16,111 bases of DNA from Chrysochromulina tobinii. Lineage: Eukaryota > Haptophyta > Prymnesiales > Chrysochromulinaceae. Location: the NCBI GenBank assembly GCA_001275005.1, contig JWZX01002654.1:1-16111 (forward strand), read 5' to 3'. Made by a program: the position numbers and the translations under genes. This document shows positions 8,241 to 15,583 of the stretch, one piece after another. Below the pieces are notes generated by a model, which ran no database searches, had not been told where the DNA came from, and saw only the letters and a list, made by a program, of their open reading frames with translations. Each line of letters starts with the position of its first letter. The stretch's first letter is position 1.

Positions 8241-8908
8241 TTCGTGTGGCGTGGCGAACATGTGTGCTGCGGCGGCCAAGCCATCGGCGGGGCAGCGGAA
8301 TGCAGTAGAGGACGAGCAGGAGTGCAGGCATGCTGCATGGCTCATGCGGTGGATCGATCTCCCGATTCGAGAGATGAGGCCTCAGATCGTTGGAAGCGGT
8401 GACAGTACTTCAGTAGAGTGTCCATCCAATGGGCAGCCAATCGCCAGCGACATTGACAAGAACCAGGATGATGCCGTGTACACGGTTTTTCATTGTACAA
8501 ATAGTAAGTGCTAAGTCAGTTCTCACTGTTTAGTGTATAGTGATCGAGGACGCGTGTGTGACGTGACTCGGTGCATATTCAGTGGCATATGTTGTGTGCA
8601 TGTGGGCGGCGCGCAGCCACCGCCCGGCCCGGGCCGGCAACCCGCGCGGACGACCCGCGCGGCGCGCCACTCGAGCGGGGCGGACGATTCCGGATTCCGG
8701 ACCCCGCGCCGCGAGCACGCCGGGCCCGCCGCCCGCGCGCGCCCGGCGCGGACCGACCGGGGACGCGGACGCCGATAACACATATAATATGATGATCCCC
8801 ATAAATTGCATGAATGTTATTACCCACTATGAAGACGGAACACCAGCCCTTGGCCTTGGCCCCCTAACAAAGGTGAATGTGCAGAGGAGCACACCTCGAT
8901 TCGGTCTC

Positions 8909-9634
8909 TCACGTGGACGAACCTGGTGCAGCCATTGACTCCAGCTGTTTCGTGGCTGCTTCCAGTTGCTGCTTGTATGTCATCTTGGCCGCTGATGCCG
9001 CGCGGTGACTGCGTGCGCTCTCGCGCGCTGTCATAAGAACCTCGAGCTTGCCCTGTTCCTTCTCGAAGGCGACGCGGCACGGTTTGATCACCTGCTCGAT
9101 GAATGCCCTCATGTGCTTGGCACGGAAGTCCGTGTAATGCCAGGGCATGCGCAGCTCGAGCGCACTGACATGCTTGGTGGGCCACAGGTACGCGAATGCC
9201 GTCATCTCCTCCGCGGCACCGAAGCCATTCGAGGCGCGCACCTTGACCACCTCGCGATTGTACTCGTCGCTCTCGTAATAATCAAGCAGCTGCAGCTCCG
9301 GGCCCCGTAGCCGCTCCAGCAGCACGCCCTCGACGACGTCGGTGGGGTGGCCCGTCGCCGTGGCTGCCGGGTAGCCCATCTGCACGAGCCCGCGGTGCGT
9401 CGTGCACACGCCGCTTGCGCCATCTGCGCCGCGTCTACAGCAACGGACATGCCCTGGCAGCATCGCCGGCCGCATGGTCGGCACGCGGCCGATGAGGGCG
9501 GTGATGGCCTCCTCGGACATCATCGGCCCATAGACGAAAAGCGTGCGCAGCACGCCCGGCGTAGACGAAGGCGGTGCGGGCGACAGGCCTGGTGCCGGCG
9601 GCGGCGGACGCGGCGGCGTTGATTCCATGGCCAT
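8909..9634 (-). CDS. AIG2-like / gamma-glutamylcyclotransferase-fold protein
   Basis: This 241-residue protein belongs to the AIG2/GGCT (BtrG-like) fold. Members cyclise gamma-glutamyl groups to 5-oxoproline or act on gamma-glutamyl-amine adducts; plant AIG2 proteins have less certain roles. The signature VYGPMM is at 34-39 (the loop that binds the gamma-glutamyl group), followed by GRVP (49-52), LPGH (59-62), YPAA (88-91), VVEGVLLERL (100-109) and LLDYYESDEYNR (116-127). Glu121, after LDYY, matches the family's catalytic acid position. AFAYLW follows as a core strand. The first 30 residues are Pro-rich, and the last ~70 are charged and helical, longer than a minimal family member. It is divergent from the Ala-rich gene starting at 9946. 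The MAMES context offers two close ATGs (9634 and 9628). The exact substrate cannot be read from sequence. Confidence 0.85.
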   Translation of the reverse strand: MAMESTPPRPPPPAPGLSPAPPSSTPGVLRTLFVYGPMMSEEAITALIGRVPTMRPAMLPGHVRCCRRGADGASGVCTTHRGLVQMGYPAATATGHPTDVVEGVLLERLRGPELQLLDYYESDEYNREVVKVRASNGFGAAEEMTAFAYLWPTKHVSALELRMPWHYTDFRAKHMRAFIEQVIKPCRVAFEKEQGKLEVLMTARESARSHRAASAAKMTYKQQLEAATKQLESMAAPGSST

Positions 9635-9945
9635 TTCGGCCGGCCAGGGCGCCGCCGAGCCCGAGGCTCCAAAAAGTCGAGCGCCGGCTAGTCTAAAGGA
9701 CGAACACGACGCTATGATGGTGTCATCACTAGCACTTTCCTTAGTATTCGTCGTAATCGGTCTCTAATAATAGTTCTCTAATCGTAAAGATCCGGTTTCG
9801 TGTGAAAATTATTGCTTTTCGCGTTGTGCTTCGCAACCTCAGTCGCGCGCGCGTTCGCTGAAGACGAAGGAGCGGCGGGTACTCTTGTGCACGAGTGCAC
9901 AGCTTCAGTGGACACCGACAGCCACAAATCAGTCACGTTTCCCCA
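9635..9945. promoter_or_regulatory. Probable bidirectional promoter of the AIG2-like and Ala-rich genes
   Basis: This 311-bp interval separates two divergent start codons. Its centre (about 9700-9840) is markedly AT-richer than either flank, and GTGCAC occurs twice with a 2-bp spacer at about 9887-9900. No TATA box or named factor site is clear. Shared regulation is inferred from geometry. Confidence 0.5.
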
Positions 9946-10128
9946 ATGCCACTGATGTCAATCGCAGCACTCGAAGACGCGGCAACAGCTGCCATTGCTG
10001 CAGCGGCATCGGCTCTTGCCACGAGCGCTGCAGCGGAGGCGGCGCTCGCGGACGCTCGTGCCGCAGCCAGCAAGGCGGCCAAGGCAGCCCAAGGCGCGCT
10101 GGCGGCGAAGCAAAAGGCCGAGGCGGCG

Positions 10129-10162
<34 letters not shown>

Positions 10163-12666
10163 TCGCGCCGGAGTTTCTGATCAAGAACGACAAGTGGGTC
10201 ATCTGCCAGGGGTGCAACGCAAAGTTGCGCAACGACTCTGTCGTCAAGAAGTCCCACGTGTGCACGGGCGGCGGCGGCGGTGCGGCGCCGGACCCAGCGA
10301 AGCTGGCAGCGCTGGAGGCGGCAGCGAGGAACACGGCGGCGGAGCAGGTGGAGGCGGACGAGGTCGTGAGCGCGGCGGAGGCGGCGGCCGAGAAGGCGAT
10401 CGCCGCAGCCTCCGACGCCGAGGCCGCCAAGACCGCGGCGATGGAGGTGGCGGCGAAGGCGAAGGAGGCGGCGGCGGCGGCGGCGGCTCGGGCAATCGAT
10501 GCAGCCGCGGCCGCCGAAGCGGCTTCGACGTTGGTGGCGAGCTCGGATGCCGTGGCTGAGGCGCAGGTGACGAGCTCAGACGCTGTGGCTGTGGCGCACC
10601 TCGTGCACGTGGGCGAGCGCATCGAGGTCGAGGTCGAGGAGATCAAGGGGCAGATCGAGTGGCGGCTGGCGTCTGTACTCGAGCTGCTCGAGGGCGGCCA
10701 GGGGCGCTTCTCCGTGATGATCGACGATGCTGAGGGCGAGCCAGACGAGGAGTTCATTGAGGAGTACGGCCCAGAGGATGAGGGTAGCGAGTGGCGCAAG
10801 CTGCCCAACGAGGTGCAGCTGACGAAATCCGATCTGCCCAACGAGGTGCAGCTGACGAAATCCAAACACGAAGCTCCAGCCGCTCTTGAGGCGGCGGCTG
10901 AGAAAGTGGCGGCCGAGAAGGCGGCGGCCGAGAAGGCGGCGGCTGAGAAGGCGGCGGCCGAGAAGGCGGCGGCTGAGAAGGCGGCGGCCGACAAGGCGGC
11001 GGCGAATCAGGCAGCAGCCAAGGCGGCGGCAGAGCAGAAGGCAGCCGCCGAGAAGGCGGAGAAGAATGCGCAAAAGGTCGCCGCAGAGAAGGCGCGGGCT
11101 GAGCGGATGGTGGTGGAGGCAGAGGCGAAGCGGAAGTCGGAGGCGGAGGCCGCGGCGGCGGTGGAGGCGAAGAGGAAGGCGGAGGAGGCGGCGAGGGCTG
11201 CCGCCGAGGCGGAGGCTGCGGCGCAGTTGGAGGCGGAGGCCAACGCCAAGGCGGCGGCGGCGGCGCAGGTTTTGGATAAGGCAGCGGCCAGGGTGGCGGA
11301 AGTGGAGGCAGCAAAGGCCGCTGAGCTCGAAAAAGTGTCCGCAGCGGCTGTGGCAGAGATCCTACGTGCTGAGGCTGAGGCTAAGGCCAGGGCCCTAGCG
11401 GTCAACGACCCCGACTCTCGGCTGCCCAAGATGCTGCGTCAGATGCATGCAGAGGCTGCGGCGCTCAAGGCGAGAAAGCTGCGTGAGGCGGCCTTGTCTA
11501 AGGTGGCCGAGGAGGAGCGGAAATCCCTTGAGGCTCAGCGCGAGCAGCAGCGGCAGCAGCGGCAGCAGCAGCAGCAGCAGCAGAGGCAGAGGCAGCCGGC
11601 GGAGGAGGCCGAGGACAGCACTGAAGACGCGGAGGGGTTGGCTACCGGTGAGGCGCCCGTGAGCATCCGTGGCAGCTTCGCTAAGGGCACGAGCGAAGAG
11701 GTGCTTTCGCGTGCCATGACCAAGGCGCTTGGCCTTCAGGTCACCATCCGTCGTGTGCCCCGCACCAGCGAGCATGCCAAGGAGGGCGCCGTCTCGGTGG
11801 CGCGTGCGCCGGGGGGGCGCGCACGCGTCGCCCTGAGCACGGGTGGCCGCTCCGGCGCCGTAGTGGGCACGCGCAACGGCGGCGCGGCGCCACGTGGCAG
11901 CACGGGCGCCGTCGTGGGCACATGCGCCGTGACGGGCGCGCCACGTGGCACGTCGTCCGCCGCCCTCAGCCGCCATGCAGTCCACGAGGCGAGTGAGAGC
12001 GACGGCGAGCCGAGCGCCGTCCCGAGCGCCACCTGCATCTTCGGGAGCGCCGTGCCGAGCGCCGTGCCGAGCGCCGATATGGACCGAGATATGGACCGAG
12101 ATATGGATCGAGATAGGGCAGCCCGCGCCGCCGCGCCTCGTGCCAGTACGGCGCGTTCTGCCCTTGGCAGCCCGCGGGACCATCGAGAGGGCGTCCATAC
12201 GGTAGCGATGGCCGCTCTCGCCGAGGCGCAGAGGCAGCGCCGTCCCGGCACTGACGACGTGCCAGCGCCTCCCAGGCCGCCCGGAGCATCGGTGCAGGAA
12301 CACAACGAGATACACGCCGAGATGCAAATCCCTCCCAGGCCGCCCGGCGCATCAAGGCCAGCCGCAGCAGCCGCACTTGCCGCACCGCCGCCGCCGACTG
12401 GGCTCGATCGAGGGCCCATCATGACAGTCCGCAAGACACTTCCAGGCAAGTCCACCTCCGTCCTCTCTGTTCCACTCGGGGTCCGCTCAGCCTCGTCTCG
12501 GAGCAGCGGCGGCGGCGGCCCCTTCGCTGCGCGTTCGGCGGCGGCGGCCGGCGCCTCGCCGCCCAGGAGGCCGCTTGCCCCCGGCGCCACGCCGCCCTCT
12601 TCGGGATCCGTCTCCCTCTCCGCGACGCACTCACGCTTGCTCCAGTGGACGAGCGGTGGCGAGTAA
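9946..12666 (+). CDS. Large Ala-rich helical protein with Cys/His cluster and Tudor-like segment
   Basis: I use the first in-frame ATG at 9946 (906 aa); the frame is open slightly further upstream, but only from a GTG. N-terminal Ala-rich helices and a poly-Gly run lead to a Cys/His cluster, C87-x2-C90-x13-H104-x-C106, a plausible zinc site. Residues ~218-286 ([10 protein letters not shown] ... WRLASVLE ... GRFSVMID ... GSEWRKLP) have the spacing of a Tudor/Agenet-like chromatin-binding barrel, an inference. A tandem repeat [10 protein letters not shown] follows, then a long Ala/Glu/Lys helix at ~306-520 that could form a coiled coil or single alpha-helix, then a Gln/Arg tract near 530-550. 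The C-terminal third is low-complexity Pro/Ser/Arg with DMDR repeats. I do not recognise the protein as a named family. It may hold unrecognised introns, since low-complexity coding DNA has few stops in any frame. Confidence 0.6.
10801..10863 (+). repeat. 33-bp in-frame tandem duplication
   Basis: A 30-bp block encoding [10 protein letters not shown] occurs at 10801-10830 and again at 10834-10863 with no differences, separated by one GAT codon. Exact identity suggests a recent duplication. Confidence 0.95.
10891..11010 (+). repeat. 15-bp coding tandem repeat encoding AAAEK
   Basis: Eight 15-bp units encode AAAEK-type pentapeptides. In the middle, GCGGCGGCCGAGAAG and GCGGCGGCTGAGAAG alternate, giving a 30-bp higher-order period. 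The outer units are diverged (VAAEK-like, [10 protein letters not shown]). Confidence 0.9.
12016..12111 (+). repeat. 12-bp coding repeats (SAVP and DMDR)
   Basis: GCCGTGCCGAGC is tandem at 12049-12060 and 12061-12072, with a related copy at 12016. It is followed directly by GATATGGACCGA twice and GATATGGATCGA once (12076-12111), encoding DMDR repeats. Confidence 0.9.
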
Positions 12667-12706
12667 CGCACTCGCGCTGGCTCCAGTGGACGAGCGGTGG
12701 CAAGTA
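12625..12706 (+). repeat. 41-bp tandem duplication across the stop codon
   Basis: Copies at 12625-12665 and 12666-12706 differ at three positions. The TAA stop of the Ala-rich gene (12664-12666) is formed exactly at the join, so the duplication may have set the present C-terminus. Confidence 0.9.
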
Positions 12707-12732
12707 ACCGCTCGGTCCCAGGGCAACTGGTT

Positions 12733-12854
12733 ACTGTTGGTACCGGTAGCCTCATCAGAGGTCTTCAGTGGTCATCAGCGTACCGGTAGAGGACGACGTG
12801 GATTGCACGCTTCATCAGAGGTCATCAGTGGTCACTGTTGGTACCGGTAGCCTC
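12733..12854 (+). repeat. Nested repeats carrying the TACCGGTA palindrome
   Basis: A 21-bp block (ACTGTTGGTACCGGTAGCCT plus C) occurs at 12733-12753 and 12834-12854. Between them, TCATCAGAGGTC-TCAGTGGTCA ending in GTACCGGTAG occurs at 12752-12789 and 12812-12850. TACCGGTA falls at 12741, 12781 and 12842. Confidence 0.85.
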
Positions 12855-13422
12855 GCCTCTTCCTCGTCCGGGAGGCTGACTGGCGCCGTCGTGGGCGAGA
12901 CTCATGCACTGGAGGAGGACGAGGAGTGTGCATGGCATGAGGGGCACATCAGATGGGCGCACAGCGCGCCGGTCCACCGCGCGGCGACAAATATCCGCTG
13001 GCTGCTTCTGAGTGCACAACCGTCAGTCCTCTTGGTCAAGTCGGAGTATCGAGCTAAGTATCGACTATCGTATCCCCGCGGCCGGCGCCCCGGTGCGGCC
13101 GCGCGGCAGTCTCCGGCGGGTACGCGTGTCTCGTCTCCTCCCTCCGCGCTCCGGATCGCGCGCGCCGTCGTGCAGGCTCTGACGACCGCGCGCGCTGCGC
13201 GCGCGTCCGTGGGACCGTGCGTCGCGGCTGTGAGTGCTGACCCCGGACGGGCTGCCGGGCGCCCCCCGCCCGGCGCCGCGCGTCCCGGGGGACCCGCCGC
13301 GCGGCGCCGTCGCGGGAGCCGCGAAAGGCGGGATCGGGGATCGGGGTACGGGGATGTGCCGCGGCTCACACACAGTCAGTCAGTCACACCTATATACATC
13401 CTTACATGTACGAGTACGTCCA

Positions 13423-13602
13423 CAGGTATCGCTCGCGGAGAGCGGTGGAGTGTTTCAGTGTACTACGCGCGTGCGGCGTAACACGACATCGGCTACGACG
13501 AATACTAAGTTCCGCAGGTATCGCTCGGCGGGAGAGCGGTGGAGTGTACTACGCGCGTGCGGCGTAACGCGACATCGGCTACGACGAATACTAGAAGTTC
13601 CG
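13423..13602 (+). repeat. ~90-bp tandem repeat, two copies
   Basis: Copy 1 (13423-13514, 92 bp) and copy 2 (13515-13602, 88 bp) start CAGGTATCGCTCG and end GTTCCG. They share long exact blocks, including TACTACGCGCGTGCGGCGTA and GACATCGGCTACGACGAATA, and differ by small indels. The second copy ends 27 bp before the PRKRIP1 stop, so both probably lie in or just past its 3' UTR. Confidence 0.95.
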
Positions 13603-13628
13603 GAATACCAACATATCGGACAAAGCAC

Positions 13629-14198
13629 CTAATCGCTATCTTGAGCATGCTCATCGGGTTCGCACTCCTCCCCTTCAGCCTCTTGCGCCGCCGGGCCGGC
13701 GGAGCTCCCCGCTGCGCGCTTGGCCGCCTTGGCCGCCTTCTCGGCGGCCATCGCTGCGCGCTTCTTCTCCTTCTTCTTGTTGCGCTTCTCCGCATTCTTG
13801 GCGGTCTTCGACTCGACCTCCTCCTGCGCCTGCCGCCGCTCCTCCTCCCACTCCCTCTGCGCCTTCTCGCGTACGGCCTCTTTCTCCATGTCGGCAAGCC
13901 GCGCGAGCTCCTTGGTGCGGTACCCGCGGTACGTGTGGAATTCGCCGCTGCCTGCGCCGGCGGTCGAACCCATCACGTTGATCACCGGGTCGACAGCGAG
14001 CGCCTCCTCCTTTTCCTCCTGCCGCTGCGCGAGCTGCTGCACCTTTCGCTCAAACGTCGCGAGCGCATCCAAGTCGGCCGTCATTGCCGACATTTGCTTC
14101 TTGGCCTCGAGCGGCATATGCACGCTCCGCTGCACGGCCTCTCGACGTTCGCGCGCCCACCGCTCCATTTCCCGCGCCGAAGCGACGGAGGACGCCAT
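13629..14198 (-). CDS. PRKRIP1: PRKRIP1-family (DUF1168) spliceosomal protein
   Basis: This 189-residue protein matches the PRKRIP1/DUF1168 family by its hallmark NVMGSTAGAGSGEFHTYR at 74-91, followed by a long charged helix (RTKELARLADMEKEA...) and a Lys/Arg-rich AEKRNKKKEKKR stretch around 147. The human homologue is a small double-stranded-RNA-binding protein found in the activated/C-complex spliceosome, where it forms a long helix near U2 snRNP. The length and motif order agree with the family. The tail is acidic (EGEECEPDEHAQDSD). The start GCCCATGG is a strong initiation context. It is head-to-head with the SET gene across 184 bp, and its 3' end faces the ~90-bp tandem repeats. No intron is needed. 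Identification is confident; conservation of its splicing role is inferred. Confidence 0.92.
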   Translation of the reverse strand: MASSVASAREMERWARERREAVQRSVHMPLEAKKQMSAMTADLDALATFERKVQQLAQRQEEKEEALAVDPVINVMGSTAGAGSGEFHTYRGYRTKELARLADMEKEAVREKAQREWEEERRQAQEEVESKTAKNAEKRNKKKEKKRAAMAAEKAAKAAKRAAGSSAGPAAQEAEGEECEPDEHAQDSD

Positions 14199-14382
14199 GG
14201 GCCACCACTGAGTTCCGCCTGCGCCTGCGTATGCCCTGAGTGCAGAGCGGCGCCGCGGAGTGCAGAAACTCGCGCCAACTTGAGCGCGTCTGGATAATTG
14301 TCTCTTTTAAGCCTGCCGCCGTCGACCACGAGACACACCTTCCATTTTGAGACATCAAGCGTCCGCGCCTCGACCGAGGGAG
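14199..14382. promoter_or_regulatory. Probable bidirectional promoter of PRKRIP1 and the SET gene
   Basis: Only 184 bp separate the two divergent ATGs, so the core promoters must be adjacent or shared. An AT-rich patch (GGATAATTGTCTCTTTTAAG) at about 14291-14310 is the only obvious change in composition. No named factor site is visible. Confidence 0.5.
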
Positions 14383-15015
14383 ATGCTCGCTCGCTCGCTC
14401 GTCCCAAGGCGGCCCTTGGTTCATCACCGGTCGCCCGGTGTGCGGCTGCTGAGCGACGTTTCTACATTGACCACACAGATAGCGTCCGTAAGTTCGCAGG
14501 TCGCCTTTGGTCTCCTTGTCATTCAACTCTCCAACCAGCGGCCGCGCGGTTGGCTGACGCCGGGCTTGCCCCTCGTGGTAAAACCGTCCGGCATGCCTGG
14601 CGCAGGGCGGGGTTTGTTTGCCGGCACCGACATGCCCGCTGGCTCAATTCTCGGCGCATACGCTGGCCGTGTGATTCGGCGAGACGTCTACCAGCGCAAG
14701 CTGCTGCTGGCGCCGAGCGCGGCCGAGTACTGCTGGCAGCTTTCGTCGTGCGACGCGGTTCTCGACCCCACGGATAGGCAAGGAAAATTATGCGAGCCGC
14801 TGCCGTTGAATGAGGAGCTCCCGGCGTGGTTGCCTGGTACTGTGCCGACGACGCTCGCACTGATCAACGAGCCAGCGCCCGGCTGGGACGTCAATGTCGA
14901 CACGTTCGAGCGGGGCTGGGAACTTACGTTTGCGCTCAATCGAGACGTGTTGGCGGGCGAGGAGCTGTTTCTCGACTACGGACCCATGTACGACCGCTCC
15001 TCGTACGCAAGGTAA
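14383..15015 (+). CDS. SET-domain protein, putative protein-lysine methyltransferase
   Basis: I use the first in-frame ATG at 14383 (210 aa); upstream the frame opens only from TTG. SET features, numbered unspliced, are GRGLFA at 75-80 (S-adenosylmethionine-binding GxG), YAGRV at 93-97, DPTD at 128-131, the knot segment LINEPAPGWDVNV at 160-172, and GEELFLDYGPMY at 192-203 with the conserved Tyr199. The usual NHxC of the knot reads INEP, so part of the canonical motif is altered. The N-terminus (MLARSLVPRRPLVHH) is Arg-rich without acids and could be an organelle-targeting peptide. A 51-nt candidate intron at 14488-14538 would shorten the product to 193 aa. The stop lies within AAG|GTAACA, which resembles a donor site, so a further exon is possible. 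The substrate is unknown. Confidence 0.8.
   Translation: MLARSLVPRRPLVHHRSPGVRLLSDVSTLTTQIASVSSQVAFGLLVIQLSNQRPRGWLTPGLPLVVKPSGMPGAGRGLFAGTDMPAGSILGAYAGRVIRRDVYQRKLLLAPSAAEYCWQLSSCDAVLDPTDRQGKLCEPLPLNEELPAWLPGTVPTTLALINEPAPGWDVNVDTFERGWELTFALNRDVLAGEELFLDYGPMYDRSSYAR
14488..14538 (+). other. Candidate 51-nt phase-0 intron in the SET gene
   Basis: A consensus donor GTAAGT and a pyrimidine-rich acceptor (CAACTCTCCAACCAG) enclose 51 nt that is a multiple of three and stop-free. If retained it encodes 17 residues (36-52), a hydrophobic insert (VAFGLLVIQL) outside the SET core. Both isoforms stay in frame, so sequence alone cannot decide. Confidence 0.4.
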
Positions 15016-15249
15016 CATCTACTACACGTTGTCGCATGACCCGCGACGTCCGACGAGACTCGAGCCACGAGCCACGAGCGAGCGGAGACGGCTCTCCGGG
15101 AAGGGGACGCGATAGTCGAATACGTCCCCCGGTCGGGTGGATTGGCTTCACGTCAGTACAGGAGCGGAAATAGAAACTGCGCTCTGTATACTGGAATCTG
15201 TGGTCCCTACGTTGGTACGCCCTAGGTATATCGACACTCGGAAATTTGT
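15016..15249. other. Downstream flank of the SET gene
   Basis: Apart from CGAGCCACGAGCCACGAGCG (three overlapping CGAGC steps near 15060-15080), nothing recognisable is seen. The SET 3' UTR should lie here, before the minisatellite. Confidence 0.4.
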
Positions 15250-15583
15250 GGGTCCCTTCACTTGCTGCGACCCAAGTCTGGGGTCCTCGGAAACTCGGAA
15301 ACTCGGAATCTGGAATCAGGGGGTCTCTTGGGCTCGGACCCAAGAGGGGTCCTCGGAAACTCGGAAACTCGGAATCTGGAAGTTGGGGGTCCCTTGGGCT
15401 CGGACCCAAGAGGGGCCCTCGGAAACTCGGAAACTGGGAATCTGGAATCTGGGGATCCTTTGGGCTTGGACCCAAGAGGGGCCCTCGGAAACTCGGAAAC
15501 TCGGAATCTGGAATTTGGTTGGACCTCCAGACCGGACCGAGAGGGGGCCTTGGAAAGTCGGAAACTCGGAATCTGGAATTTGT
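15250..15583 (+). repeat. 66-bp minisatellite with embedded hairpin
   Basis: The anchor CCTCGGAAACTCGG starts at 15285, 15351, 15417 and 15483, exactly 66 bp apart, with a diverged CCTTGGAAAGTCGG at 15548. Each unit ends in GGAATCTGGAA. The first full linker forms a perfect 8-bp stem, CTCTTGGG (15325-15332) with CCCAAGAG (15339-15346), around CTCGGA; the next two keep most of the stem, the third through a G-T wobble. Within a unit, GGAAACTC is itself repeated. No stop codon occurs in the plus-strand units, so all three plus frames are open. Confidence 0.95.

Larger units (their letters stand above)
7995..8908. other. Intergenic region with small repeats and a GC-rich block
   Basis: No gene is supported here. 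The content is a 44-bp direct repeat, a hairpin, a 16-bp tandem repeat, a 12-bp palindrome CCGTGTACACGG at 8474-8485, an extremely GC-rich block at about 8607-8775, and then an AT-rich run (ACACATATAATATGATGAT) at about 8778-8830. The AT-rich run lies 3' of the minus-strand AIG2-like gene and could hold its polyadenylation signal. Confidence 0.5.
12707..13628. other. Intergenic, repeat-bearing region between convergent genes
   Basis: I see no supported gene. Open frames here are interrupted low-complexity translations. The stretch holds two repeat families (12733-12854 and 13423-13602), a very GC-rich block at about 13080-13345, and then a CAGT-repeat and TATATA-bearing run at 13373-13400. 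It lies between the 3' ends of the Ala-rich gene and PRKRIP1, so both 3' UTRs and polyadenylation sites should be within it. Confidence 0.5.

Noticed and set aside
8474-8490. Palindrome followed by a T-run, resembling an intrinsic terminator
   Set aside because: The 12-bp palindrome leaves no loop, and the context is eukaryotic; a bacterial-type terminator is unlikely.
8251-8514. 87-residue plus-strand ORF
   Set aside because: It has plausible composition but no domain, no clear promoter and no splice link to the gene upstream. It could be a small gene or terminal exon; I cannot support it.
12768-13481. 237-residue ORF in the intergenic region
   Set aside because: It starts from GTG rather than ATG and crosses nested repeats and a GC-rich block; the translation is Arg/Ala/Pro low-complexity.
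13539-14297. 252-residue plus-strand ORF over PRKRIP1
   Set aside because: It is antisense to a confidently identified PRKRIP1 gene and has a Leu/Arg-rich composition typical of the reverse of a charged helix.
15009-15020. AAG|GTAACA over the SET stop codon as a donor site
   Set aside because: The SET domain ends naturally just before it, and no convincing downstream exon was found; recorded only as a possibility.
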